Source: Nereocystis luetkeana (Eukaryota > Sar > Phaeophyceae > Laminariales > Laminariaceae). Taken from it: 64,000 bases of DNA. The DNA is taken from assembly GCA_031213475.1 (NCBI GenBank), contig JARUPZ010000023.1, forward strand, positions 7,768,157-7,832,156. Direction: 5' to 3'. Position 1 is the stretch's first letter; each line of letters starts with the position of its first letter. Below the pieces are notes generated by a model. That model was not told where the DNA came from. It made no database searches and saw only the letters and a list, made by a program, of their open reading frames with translations. Below, one piece after another: positions 23,148 to 34,199 of the stretch. The translations under genes were made by a program, and so were the position numbers.

Positions 23148-23745
23148 TATATATATATTTATTTATTTTTCTCATCCCATTCATTATCTTCGCACATCTT
23201 CTCTCTCTCCTTCCAACTCGTAACTCAGATCCGGGGTCACATAGCAGGCTCTTCTCCCCCCTTCCCGCTACGGTACGTGCCTTCATTTTTATCGCGAGAA
23301 GATTTCAGCCTTTCCTTCCCTCGTCGACTCGCATCGAATTGGGCCTACCCACGCTGCAAGGCGCTCTCAACAATTGAATCCTTTTCATTTTTATTTCTGC
23401 AAATAAAGTCAAAGTCCGACCCACCTCGGGCTTGAACCCAGGACTCAAACAAGGGATGGCCTCATAGCCTTGGTTTTTGTTGGTGGGTGAGCAAACGCAA
23501 GTCCCACACTACCCGGGAGAGATGACTCTCCCGGATGGCTATCTCCACCGCACCTGCTCCTCTCGGGGGTCAGGTCGGGTCAACGTGCCCAACTGGGCTA
23601 AATTGACACACGACACGAAACTGGGAACGTGGAAGTGTGGTGAGCTTAAGCTTTATTTTTACCAATCCGCCGGAGGATAAAAAAAAAAAATAAATAAATA
23701 AATAGAATTCGAGGTTAACCACTTGAATCACCGGGGCGACCGGCT
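23148..23745 (-). mobile_element. SINE1 copy interrupted by SINE3
   Basis: The SINE1 body and half of the head occupy 23148-23452 and the rest of the head resumes at 23702-23745. The target duplication CACTATATA is visible at 23139-23147 and 23746-23754. The insertion is absent from the paralogous site at about 24278. The split in the head is caused by a nested SINE3. Confidence 0.88.
23453..23701 (+). mobile_element. SINE3 nested in SINE1
   Basis: About 249 bp inserted at CAAACAAG|TAGAATTC of SINE1. It starts GGATGGCCTCATAGCC and ends CCAATCCGCCGGAGGAT plus A12 and (AAAT)n. SINE3 was therefore active after SINE1. Confidence 0.75.
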
Positions 23746-23863
23746 CACTATATAAGAAGAACTGGCCCAAGAATACATGCGTATTACCCAGGAACGAGTT
23801 GGGGAACGTTCTTGGATGGTCCCCCAACCCGGCCCAAAGGTAAGGCCTCATTGTGGGACAGTT

Positions 23864-23961
23864 GATAACCCTTTTAGAACCGCAGTACCGTTTTGGGGAC
23901 AAACCACTCAAATTCCAAGTGATTTGCCCCCAAAACGGGACTGCGGTCCTAAAAGGGTTAA
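23864..23961. mobile_element. piggyBac-like MITE (family 2)
   Basis: An almost perfect palindrome, CCCTTTTAGAACCGCAGTAC to CTGCGGTCCTAAAAGGG. The left flank is ATAA and the right TTAA. It is the paralogue of the copy at 22550. Confidence 0.9.
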
Positions 23962-24321
23962 GAGGCCCCCCTCGAGATCAGTGGTCATCAAGCTTTTTTC
24001 TCCAAATAGAAGTCGAGAAGAAGAGGCTATTTGAGACACCACCCGCCCAACCTTCAAATAAGATAAAAACATGATACTTGGGACTCCAGGTATTCCCAGA
24101 CCTGGTTTTCTAAGTTTTTCTTCTCTAAAAACCGACGGCCGGAAAAAGATCCGAGTGTCCGGGTTTCTGTATCTTCGAAATATACAAGATACCCAAACGC
24201 TCGGAGGCTATTTTCGCCGAGGGGGTGACAGCACCGACCCTTCGGTAGGTGCTTCCACCATTCTTATCCCACACTACCTGGTATATCAGGAGAAGAACTG
24301 GCCCAAGAAAACATGCGGATT

Positions 24322-24397
24322 GAAGAATCGGCACGGACACTGGTTGTGCTAGATGTCGACGGTTAGAAATAACGGTCTAATGTGAAGAACACAAACA
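24322..24397 (+). repeat. Dispersed repeat R7
   Basis: Well-preserved block: GAATCGGCACGGACACTGG, TTGTGCTAGATGTCGACGG and CTAATGTGAAGAACACA. Confidence 0.65.
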
Positions 24398-24470
24398 CGG
24401 TGGTTGGGTCTGAACCGTGTCGTGCGTCGCGTTCGTCTACAGGTTACGTGTAGTTCTGATTCAACGGGTC

Positions 24471-24561
24471 TTGACCCTTTTAGAACTGCAGTCCTGTGTC
24501 GGGGATAAAGTATTTATACTTTGACTGGTTCGTCCCTAAAACGAGACTGCAGTCCCGACAG
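24471..24561. mobile_element. piggyBac-like MITE (family 2), 3' decayed
   Basis: TTGA flank, CCCTTTTAGAACTGCAGTCC and the return arm GAGACTGCAGTCC. The right terminal CTAAAAGGG is lost. Confidence 0.75.
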
Positions 24562-25329
24562 TACATCTCCAAAAGCACATTGTGGACCTCTTACTTCATG
24601 GCTCCATTCGTACGTACGTGTCGACCGGAAGAAAAAACATTTCGATGTGAATTAACACACACATACTACTATTGATATTAATATTACCAATAGTAGTACC
24701 AGTCCGTCGTACCCCACGACGAGCGTGGGTATGGTACAACAGCCGTGCGAGCAGTACGCAACACGCACACGCACCATGGTTACTGCTGTCGTGCATACAG
24801 GTAGGTCTCGGTACTGGGTCAGTATCCAATGGCGGTACACCGGTCCTGGCGGTGCATCTCTCCCGGCTGAGGGAGGCGCCAGGAATCCACGATACTGTTA
24901 ATAACAATTTTACGTGCGTCCAAACTAAAACGCCTCGTAATACAACGGACATCCATCGGAACGGTCGAAACGTGGGCATGAGAAACGAGAAGAGAAAACA
25001 GGCTACCAGGCAGAGCATACCTGGAATAATCTTAATAGAAGACTAGTCGATTATTATAGGGTACCCGTACAGGGTTATAATTGTTTCCGGGACAACGGGC
25101 CGGAGGCCGTTAGCCCCCGCAGGGGTTCCCGGATGGCCCCCGCAAGGCCCCCGGAAGTCGAATTTTGGACGTATTTGCGTAAACACTCAAAACGTGCGTC
25201 GCGTTGTCCCTGTGCCCTCCGGAGGCATTTCTACCGGCAAACTTTACACGTCACGGGACAGCTTTGGCGGACGCCGCGTAAGGTATATGGGAACCTCTTG
25301 TTCTGACAGGCTCTGGGCTCTGGCTCTGG

Positions 25330-25560
25330 AGATTGGAGACAACTTAGATTTCAATCCTCGGCAGACACCGATCGACAAAACTAGCGACTCCGTCATGAAA
25401 TCTGAACCGAACGCGCTGGTTAGGGTCTCCGACCCACCCTAGTGTCGAAGTGTTCACACCTCGGTCGGTGATATGTGGCGTGGGCCGGCCAGGGGTCTGA
25501 TGAAAACATGTTGTGGCGCTGGTTTGTAGGAAACAGACGACATAAAATCTCGACCCAGTG
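25330..25560 (+). repeat. Dispersed repeat R5
   Basis: Same blocks as 15945 and 26515: GATCGACAAAACTAG, CGTCATGAAAT, CGCGCTGGTTAGGG and GTCGGTGATATGTGGCGTGG. It is followed (25560-25710) by a GAAAGATTGAGAT-rich inverted-repeat stretch of unknown type. Confidence 0.6.
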
Positions 25561-26514
25561 TTGGGGATTAGGATCGAATTGCCCTGAAAGATCGAAATCT
25601 TCTGGGAAATCTCGAGATTGAATTGGCGGTTTTGACGGCCGATCTTTCAATCTAGATTGAGAATCGAAGATTGGTTGATTCAATCTTTCAATCTCAATCT
25701 TTTGGATCCCGCCCCAATATAACGCCATCCTATATCACTGGAAACCCCTTGAAAACGCATCTTCCCGCCTATATCCCCTGCTCTACACCCACAAAAACCA
25801 GCTGGACCCAGGCACCCTCATGCAAATGTATGGATATATGTTCATATGCACCCTTGCCGTAACCATTTTTCTTGTTGTGTTTCTTGTGTGTGGGATGTTT
25901 GGAGTATAGGATTGTGAGAAGCCAGGATACAATACCAAGCTGCGAGAAGCCAGTATACAATACCACAGCAAATGGATAATGGATCATAATGTGAACCAGA
26001 CAAACGCCGCGCCCGTGGGTGGTGTTTTGGTACGTGTGCGCCTTGCGCTCTTGGGCTCCTGTGGGGTGCATATTTTTATACTGATTACTAATACCCTGAT
26101 ATCACAATTTGATGTCTAGTGCTTGTTCAGATGAAATTCTACTACACCCTGCTGTACACCTTTCCGTGACATATATGAGGATGCATACTGCGACTCGTGC
26201 ACTCCTACAGAAGTAGTAGTAGTGATCTATGTTGTTGCTGAATTGAGAACTGGTGCATTTTGAGCATACAGCAGCACACATGTCGTAGAATATTAAGCAA
26301 CCACGAGTGTAAAACATTAAAATACTTCGAAATTTGGCTCAATGAAGATCAAGATTGAGATCGAGATTGAGATTGCCTCTTTTAGCCAAGATTGCCGAAA
26401 AGATCAAGATCTCCTTTTTTCGGGCAATCTTTTTCAAGAATTGATCGGCACTGTTTTCGGAGGCAATACACAACACAAGCTCTCCGATGGCAGGAAATAT
26501 ACCATTTTTCAGGT

Positions 26515-26700
26515 ACGACATCGATCGACAAACCCAACGACTGCGTCATGAATTATGAACGAAGCGCGCTGGTTAGGGGCTCCGGCTCATACACGTCGGT
26601 CGGTGATATGTGGCGTGGGCGGGCCGAGCGTCTGATAGAAAACACATTTGGCAGCTGGTGTGTAGAAAACAGACGACAAAAGCTCTTGATTCCTCTCCGA
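26515..26700 (+). repeat. Dispersed repeat R5
   Basis: A third copy with GCGTCATGAATTATGAACG and CGGTCGGTGATATGTGGCG. The preceding 26340-26400 is a short GATTGAGATCGAGATTGAG array. Confidence 0.6.
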
Positions 26701-26976
26701 CGCCATAAAATATACCAGGTACCTGGTACTTTTTTATAAATGGACGAAGAGCGTAGGACGTCGCGGCCAACCTCACGCCCCCTAGACCACGGATTCCAAT
26801 TGTACCTCCGAGGCCAGCTTGTATACTCATTGGCCTTATCCGGTAAGAACCGTTGACCGTGGGGTTGATTATTTGTCGAGATCAAAGGTCAATCGTCGCG
26901 GGATTGCGGGTGTGTGAGCTGCGAGCTGTGTGCTGTGTCTGTCTTGCTGTTTGTGTGCGGCGTGATTTCGCGTTTT

Positions 26977-27066
26977 TTTAGAACCGCAGTCCCATTTTGG
27001 GGACGAACTACTCGGAATTTGACTGGTTTGTCCCCAAAAACGGGACTGCGGTTCTGAAAGGGTTAA
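26977..27066. mobile_element. piggyBac-like MITE (family 2)
   Basis: TTTAGAACCGCAGTCCCATT on the left pairs with CGGGACTGCGGTTCTGAAAG on the right. TTAA is kept only on the right flank. Confidence 0.82.
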
Positions 27067-27531
27067 TACAGCAGCGATTTCAATATTGGTCGATAGCTTG
27101 CGTGAGCTGCCTCGTGTTCCGACGAAAAACGGAGCAGGGCTCCAAACGGGTGTGGGCCAAGCATACTCGACGACCGTTCTTTCATGGAGAGTTGTGCCAG
27201 CTCAACGCTTCACTACTTGTGTTACCCTGGCACACTACGTCGGGCAGCAGCATTCCAAATACGCCTGGCATCGCTGTGCATTTTGTCCGCATTTTAGTCT
27301 TTTTTCTGAGTTGATCTACCTGGGACGTAAGTACCGGTACGTGGTACCTCGTACCTTATCCCCTGACCCAGAGCCTTTTGAGATAAAGCCCAAAAACAAC
27401 GAAACCAGGTATGCTTCTCCTGGCTAGAGCTACCAGCTACCAGTACCTATAGCTTAAATATGTTGGTGTCCTACGACCACGGACAAGATTTTAGGCGATG
27501 GGGTAATGTGAGAGTTACCAATAGAGTAGTA

Positions 27532-27636
27532 TTACGGGGGACCATAGTTAATAGGACCTATGTTATACATAAAAACCTATATATTTCACCATTTTTACTT
27601 ACAATATTTGGTCCTATTAACTATGGTCCCCCGTAA
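27532..27636. mobile_element. TA-type palindromic MITE (family 1), copy 7
   Basis: 105 bp with both TA flanks (27530-27531 and 27637-27638), near consensus throughout. Confidence 0.93.
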
Positions 27637-27835
27637 TATTACAGTATTACCCACATGGACAACTGAGAAGACACAAAGTCTGCGATTTGTACTTATATTT
27701 CTCCTCTGTATTGATATTAATCGTTGTTCAAGGGGCCTCGAGCCAGCAGACCAGTGACGGGTTTATTCACAGACTATGATACATAAAGCGGTTGGGCGTA
27801 ATGAAATTACGTACCAGGTACAGGGTACCGAGCTA

Positions 27836-28186
27836 TTTTTTTTTTTTTTTTTTTTTTTCCATCCCATTCATTATCTTCGCACATCTTCTTCTCTCTCTCC
27901 TTCCAACTCGTAACTCAGATCCGGGGTCACATAGCAGGCTCTTCTCCCCCCTTCCCGCTACGGTACGTGCCTTCATTTTTTTATCGCGAGAAGATTTCAG
28001 CCTTTTCTTCCCTCGTCGACTCGCATCGAATTGTGCCTACCCACGCTGCAAGGCGCTCTCAACAATTGAATCCTTTTTATTTTTTTATTTTTGCAAATAA
28101 AGTCAAAGTCCGACCCTCCTGGGGCTCGAACCTAGGACTCAAACAAGTAGAATTCGAGGTTAACCACTTGAACCACCGGGGCGACC
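27836..28186 (-). mobile_element. tRNA-derived SINE (family SINE1)
   Basis: A third full copy: a T tract (A tail on minus) at 27836-27858, the body, then the head with A and B boxes ending at GGTCGCCCCGGTGG (28186). The first four bases of the head differ from the other copies. Confidence 0.85.
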
Positions 28187-28761
28187 TATACAACCAGGTT
28201 GTGGTATACCAGGTACCTGGTACCTGGTATCAAGTACACATGTACATATTATACGAGTACACAATTCCCTGAAAAAATTCAGGTTCGCGGAGAGACTTCA
28301 ATCGTAGCCACACCGGTCTTGTACGCTGTTACCAGGTACTGGTACTGGTATAAGACATGATGAAATACTCGTGGTGAGACAATGTCGAACATCAAATCGC
28401 CCCCCAGCACCAAATAAAATCTACTCCCTACTGAACCCGTGGTATGGAATGGCGGAATGGAACACAGGTGGCTCGTACCACGACCAGATACATCCTGCGG
28501 CTGCTGTACGTCGTACGTACCAGGTATGGGTTCCTATGATATGGAAGAGCGATATTGCGATATAAATCAGTTATTAATACCTCGTTGCTGGACCTTTTTT
28601 ATGTACCTGGTATTGACCCCGTACCATACCCCCTGCTGTACCGCACTACAAACTAATTTGGAGTAATAATTATCCGAGGCCATTTCATCTCGGGTGCACT
28701 CGGACCGAGGGGAATACCGGATACCGGTACAGGAAGGGTCCGACCTTAATTCGGAGGGTCG

Positions 28762-28852
28762 CATGCTGAACCCTATGCACGACAAAAAACAAAGGCACCT
28801 CTACCTACCGGGGGGGAGAAAGGACGACATCTGTGACCACGGCTCCGACAGC
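28762..28852 (+). repeat. SINE2 fragment
   Basis: An internal part of SINE2 (CTGAACCCTATGC, GACAAAAAACAAAGGCAC, a G tract, GTGACCACGGCT). Confidence 0.6.
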
Positions 28853-29059
28853 ACTAACACCAGATGTAATGTGGAGGCGTGACAGTTCCACTACAGAAGT
28901 GCGGGCAACGCACTCAAGGGGGACCAGTCCCATTTTTGTACCCCGGGTACTCGAGGTGGGACGAAGTCGCGACAAGCGATTTTGACGGCAACAAGGTGAG
29001 GCAATAAAAGGTGTATCGCACTCAAGTGGGACCCTCACTGCTGTTGCCGCCGCTAGCTG

Positions 29060-29280
29060 TGTGTGTTCTCCACATTAAACCGTCATTTCTACCCTATACG
29101 TACCCCCACCCCTATGTCTAGCATAACCAGTGTCCGTACCGATCCTCCAGTCCTCCTACAGAGATACAAGCTCTGTGGTCGCAAAACTATGGCGTACCAA
29201 GTAGAGCAAGCAGTAAAGAAGAGAATTAATAGTAAACAATGCAATGCCATGTCATCACTGGATACGACAGGCCCTACATC
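29060..29280 (-). repeat. Dispersed repeat R7, extended copy
   Basis: Reverse R7 block at 29060-29140, followed by the extended homology with CAATGCAATGCCATG and GGATACGACAGGC, as at 4480-4520. Confidence 0.6.
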
Positions 29281-29689
29281 CTCCTATACCAGTACCAGGT
29301 ATATAAAAGAGAGAAGCGTGGTGCGTCGTCCGACGGAGAACGTGAACAGAGAGCGTCTTCGCGCGGTTGATCATGATGCCCTCAATTCGAATTCAGTACC
29401 TGGTACATACCAGTACCAGTCCTCAGTACCAGGTACTGCCAGAGTACTGCACTTGTTATACCAGTAGGCGAGAGTCAGGAGTGCAAGATGTTTAGATGCA
29501 TTACACAGCAGCGAGAACCTCCGATGCGATAGCCAAACCAGCGAAAACAAAAACAACATAAAAGGCGTTCTGATTGCTACGTTCCGTTGTTCTACAAGTA
29601 TGTACATAAAAAGTCTAGCTACAGAGCCAGAGCTGACACAACCCTTAGAGCGCGAGACTGGGTGTAATACGTTGCATGATCCCACTCAC

Positions 29690-30226
29690 CATCGAATCCA
29701 CCTGTCCGGGAAGCACGAGCGCATTGTCCTTTCCAGCTTGAGCGTTGTGTTGGGTGGTTCCCCTTCCGGCTCTTCGCAAAGCGTTGCTGCCGTTTGGAGG
29801 GAACCCCGGTGAAGCTGTTGCATCCACCTCTTCGCCTGTGCCCCCACCTCCTCTGTCCGCCGCTTTCCCCGGCAACGGCGGTCGTCGCCCAGTGTCTTCC
29901 CATTTTCCAGCTGCGTCGCCGCCCCCAGCCCCGATCCCTGGCTCGGCTGGTGCTTGAGGGTCCAGCTTCGAGAGAGAGTCGTCGCGCAATTGCCCCACGA
30001 CGTCGTCCGGGACCGTGGGGTTTGATCCCGCAGATGCAGATGACTGACTGTTCCACAAGATAAGTCCCAGTGTTATCCCCGAGTAAATTACCAGCAATAT
30101 CGACAGGAAAACGATGCGCGAGACCTTATCCCGTGGTATTACGCCGGCGCTAGTCAGCTGTCGATTCCCTCGACTGGGAGGAGAGACGCGGCCTCCACCG
30201 CTTGGGAGGGAGGAAGAGAATGCCAT
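29690..30226 (-). CDS. First exon of a type II membrane protein (Golgi enzyme-like)
   Basis: The likely start is the ATG at 30226, and a strong donor (ATG|GTGAGT) ends the exon at 29690 in phase 0, giving 179 residues. A basic N-terminal tail is followed by a single membrane segment (about residues 34-56, containing IVFLSILLVIYSGITLGLIL) and then a long G/P/A/D-rich stem-like region. Short cytosolic tail, one TM and a low-complexity stem is the usual N-terminal plan of Golgi glycosyl- or sulfotransferases, and the catalytic part would lie in later exons. No later exon was found downstream on the minus strand. The frame stays open upstream to 30388, but those 54 codons are Cys-rich and unlikely. 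The enzyme class is unknown. Confidence 0.55.
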
Positions 30227-30899
30227 ACCACTATTTACTACCCCGACCCCCCTCTGCTCTCCTGCTCTTCGAGTAGTTTCACAGCAGCAGCAGAAGCAAC
30301 AGCAGCTCCACGAGTAGTCGTCTTTCGACACCCTCGCTCCGGCGCACAGGCCGCGCCGATACGCTGAGCACTCTGAGAAAAATGGCAAGTAACCGCGTCC
30401 TCAAGCGTAGACCATCTCCCGGTTCTGGACGCACGAAGCCGATGGATCCCGCCGCTAGCTCCTCTCACACAGCTCGAAACAGGAGCACAAGAAAGTGATC
30501 AGAACACACACCCGAGAACTGGGAAAGAAAACGTAGACGGAAAGAACGCCCCTCACATAAATGTCCCCGCAAGCCCGATTTACAAAACACGCCTCTACGT
30601 AAATTTGAATTAAGAGGTATCGTTCCATGATTTACTGAAACCTGAAACGAGAGAGAGTGAGGTGAGCAGTGAGCAGGCATTTTACCATTTCAATTTTCTG
30701 GAAGAGCGAGGGTCGATCGACAGAGAGCGGCCGCCGGACGCCCCCGCCGCGCAGAGATCGGCCACTGACGCAACAGTGGAGACGTTTCTTCCCTGGATGA
30801 TCGACGTGGTGCTCGCAATATAGCACCTCTTCGCCTCTCAGGAAGCCCCAAACGCGAAAAGAAAATCATTTCAAAAAAACAAAAATTGAAAAATCAGCG

Positions 30900-31540
30900 G
30901 AGGCAGCGAGGCAACGTTACACGTACTGCCAGCAACCAGGCCAAATCACGGGAGGAGGACGGCCCGCCGGTATCTGCTTGCACGCGGCACTCCTGCATAC
31001 ACACACGGTAAGAGATGACAACGGGTCGATGCTGCCATCCTCCGTTCGCTCCTCGTGCTTGCCGTGTTGGTGCTCCATGTGCCTATGCATTTCACGCCCG
31101 GTCTCCGAGATTCTGACCAGAGCGGCAGTTGGCGGAGGTACCTGTTCGCCAAGGTTAAGGTTAGGAGGAGGGGTCGAGTGCAAAACTCCGCCAGCCCTCA
31201 AGCGGGCATGCGTACCGCACCGTACCCTTTACAACGTTCACTCTAGACCCCTAGGCCCACGTGCCGTTGCCCCCGCCGCGCGAGCACTGGTAGCTCTCTT
31301 TTTTGTCAGCTGCGCCAAACCGAACCCACAATCAGTGTTGTTGTTGTTTCGCTTCTCCGTCGTTTTATCATCGCCCGCTGCATTTTGAATTGTCGCCCAA
31401 ATCGATCAGCAGCTGGGCCGGCTGGTTCGCCGTGGTGATGCTCCACCTCGTGGCTGCTTCGGAACGCGGTGTCCGGCTAAATCTCGATAGTTTTGTGCCA
31501 CCGGAGGTCGACGTTACCACGCCTCATTTTTAAATGTTTG
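30900..31540. other. Possible exon sequence, strand unresolved
   Basis: Composition changes from repeat-like to gene-like. On the minus strand an open frame includes GREMHRHMEHQHGKHEERT near 31020-31100, followed by an acceptor-like GTGTGTATGCAG. On the plus strand a donor-like CACACG|GTAAGAG occurs near 31007. It may be 5' sequence of the 29.7-30.2 kb gene or a separate divergent gene. I cannot choose. Confidence 0.3.
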
Positions 31541-31936
31541 ATTTTTTTCAGGCTCATTTTTTTTCCTCGTTGCACCAAGAAAAATCAAAATCGGCTGCGG
31601 TTGCCATGAATATTACTTCGATTTTCATTTTCTTTTTACGAACGTATGACGTGTTTCTCTGTCACGCAGACCCACTTTATCTTGTTCGTAGTAGTGATTG
31701 GCAGTCTATGCACAGAACTGTTTATCTGACTTGTATTTTTTAAGTTTTTAAAATCGGATACGTATGTACCAGGTACCTGGTATCGTTCATACGATACTCG
31801 TATCATCCTGCCGCTGTTTTCCCACCGTCCGTTTCGCGTTTCCACATTCCGGCAACTTTGCTTTCTCAATCATGGCCGTATGTACCGGGTATTTATCATA
31901 CCGGACGTACGGGTATGGACGATCTTAGTCGTAGCT

Positions 31937-32830
31937 TTATATATATATATATATATATATATAATGTATACCAGGTACCTGGTATATGTGGTACCCGTGT
32001 ACCAGGTACCTGGTACACAACAAGAATGTATCATACGAGCATACATGCTCCCAGTGTACTTCCTACTCCGAGTATACTCGTAGTATCGAGTGCATCAGTA
32101 CCGAGAGTATTGCGGTACAGGGTACAGTACTTGTTAACAGTAATGGCGGCCTAAAAACTGCGAGTACTCGGGGTATGAATGGTACTGATGGCCCAAATGC
32201 TTGAGAGTACTGAGTGTGAACAGTACACAGAACCCCTACTACAAGCAGTACCCGCAGTACGAACACCCGATACACTTGCAGTACTCAAGAGTATCTAAAG
32301 TATTGAACCCGGAAATATTGCTACCATTGCTCGCAGTACGTACTCTCGGAATACTGCCGGTATTCCAGTATTCCAAGTACGCCAGCAACCCACCGAAAGT
32401 AATATGCTCCAACTCCCACTGGTGGGACCGTCTGTGGATGTATTCTGCTAAATAGTGTAGGAATGGAACTATCGAAACGGCGCGCAAATGTTCGAAGTAT
32501 ATTTTATACTCCGAGTACACAGCGAATATTGAGAGTATTTTGGTGCTGCGAGTACTCGCAGTACTCGTAGTACCAGCGGACGAAATACTGCCATTTCTTG
32601 CAGTACCCGCAGTACAGAAACCTAAAATATCTGAAGTATAGCGAGCATCCACGGGTATCAAACCTCAAAATACTGTGAGTCCGGAAATATCCGCAGGGAA
32701 CCTCGAAGTACTGCGCAGTACATAAACCCGAAATACTTCGAATACTGTACACGTATAATAGTACCTGCAGTATTCGAAAATCCTCCACTGTACTCCCAGG
32801 TACTGGGGGCATCTGTGCAAGCTTCGTTAC
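31937..32830 (+). repeat. Degenerate TACTCG/CGAGTA array after a (TA)n tract
   Basis: A (TA)n run (31937-31963) and several TACCAGGTACCTGGTA composites precede about 790 bp in which AGTACTCG, GAGTACT, CAGTACTCG and AAATACT motifs recur every 10-30 bp. The order is irregular and not coding. It is compatible with repeated short insertions at TA sites rather than unequal crossing-over. Confidence 0.55.
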
Positions 32831-33428
32831 CGACACGTTGTACGAGGTACTGGTAGTTGTGTTGATGTGTTCGGGGGTTTACGTTTTTGCTTCTGAATTC
32901 CTACCGCTGAAGCGCGTACGTCTTCTATGATACCTGGGTACCTGGTATCATACATAAAAATATGTACCCGGCATAACTGGTACCTGGCACCAGGTATGCT
33001 GCATTTCTTAAGATAGAGCCCCGCTAAAAACCGTAGAATAAGTTTTCGGGGAGCAAGAAACTCGGGAGCGCTTATTCTAAATTTTGGATGGATTATAAAA
33101 AGAACATGCCACGTCGAGTTGGACAAACTCCCCTAATCGAATAACACGAAAAGCGAGAGTCCCAAAAGACTTATTGAGTCGAAATCGTTTTTTTTCGTCT
33201 TACTCGAATCAAAAGTCACAAGTATTTCGTAAGATGGAGCCCCAGAAAAAAATAGACTAATATTTTCTGGGAAATAAGAAACTCGCGCGCGGTTATTCTA
33301 AAGTTTGGGTGGAACACACCAACACACCCACTCTAAAAAAGTGAGAAGTTTAGCTTGCGCCAGTATCTAATTTTCATATTTTCAGCACGAGAGGTTCTCT
33401 CCTTACTGGTGCGTCATACATATGTGCG

Positions 33429-33525
33429 TTAACCCTTTTAGAACCGCAGTCCTGTTCTGGGGACAAACCAGTCAAATTTTAAGTAGTTTTGTCCCCAAAC
33501 GGGACTGCGGTTCTAAAGGGGTTAA
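33429..33525. mobile_element. piggyBac-like MITE (family 2)
   Basis: TTAA on both flanks. CCCTTTTAGAACCGCAGTCC and CTGCGGTTCTAAAGGGG ends. Confidence 0.9.
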
Positions 33526-33675
33526 GGCTCGTACACGAAGTACATACTCGTACGAAGTATATACTTCTGCACCTGCAGTAACTCGTACGAAAACCCTTCA
33601 CACAAAATTGACATCTACGACATGGTAGCACCTAGAGAAGGGGGGAGTTTTGCAATATAAACGCATAAACGACCC

Positions 33676-33782
33676 TTATCCCTTTTAGAACTGCAGTCTC
33701 GTTTTGGTGACAATTGGGGACTAATTACTTGGAATTTGACTAGTTTGTCCCCAAAACGGGACTGCGGTTCTAAAGGGGTTAT
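33676..33782. mobile_element. piggyBac-like MITE (family 2), TTAT target
   Basis: Both flanks read TTAT (33676-33679 and 33779-33782), a second non-TTAA duplicated target. Inside, GGTGACAATTGGGGAC is a small local rearrangement. Confidence 0.88.
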
Positions 33783-34199
33783 TACATTTTTGATGACGTT
33801 TTTTTCTCTATTAGTAGTGTTTTTGGTGAAATACATTTGTTGCAAAATTACACTGCCGAAGAAAGTTTGTGTGTCGGATTTTTCCGGACACAGTTTCCAT
33901 GGGTTGTATCAACAGTTGGGGCTAATAGGAGGGTCGCAAGGTCGCTGCAGCAATAAGTAGGTTTAGGGTTAGGCCCGAGAAACTTTTTTTTCATGATACT
34001 CCGCAATGTTTTTATTCGTTTGGTTTGATTTGCATCTGATTAGCCGAAAAGTGAATCTCTGAGCAGGCTTATTGACTTTTGACTCGAGTAAAACGCAAAA
34101 AAACGAATCCCACATAAAGTCTTTTGGGACTTTTTTTGCTCTTCGTTTTATTCAATTTGGGGAGTTTGTTCAACTCGACGTGGCATGTTCCTGAAACCG

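Larger units (their letters stand above)
22474..24325 (+). repeat. Tandem segmental duplication with filled and empty SINE site
   Basis: A segment starting ATTACCCAGGAACGAGT (22474) and including a family-2 MITE and GATCAGTGGTCATCAAGC is repeated from 23781. A second shared block (CTTCCACCATTCT, TCCCACACTA, GAAGAACTGGCCCAAGAA) lies at about 23110-23775, interrupted by SINE1, and again uninterrupted at about 24245-24312. The duplication preceded the SINE insertion. Confidence 0.8.

Noticed and set aside
24596-25018. 140-codon minus-strand ORF with hydrophobic start
   Set aside because: It starts inside an R7 repeat and runs through intergenic sequence. The hydrophobic stretch is probably chance.
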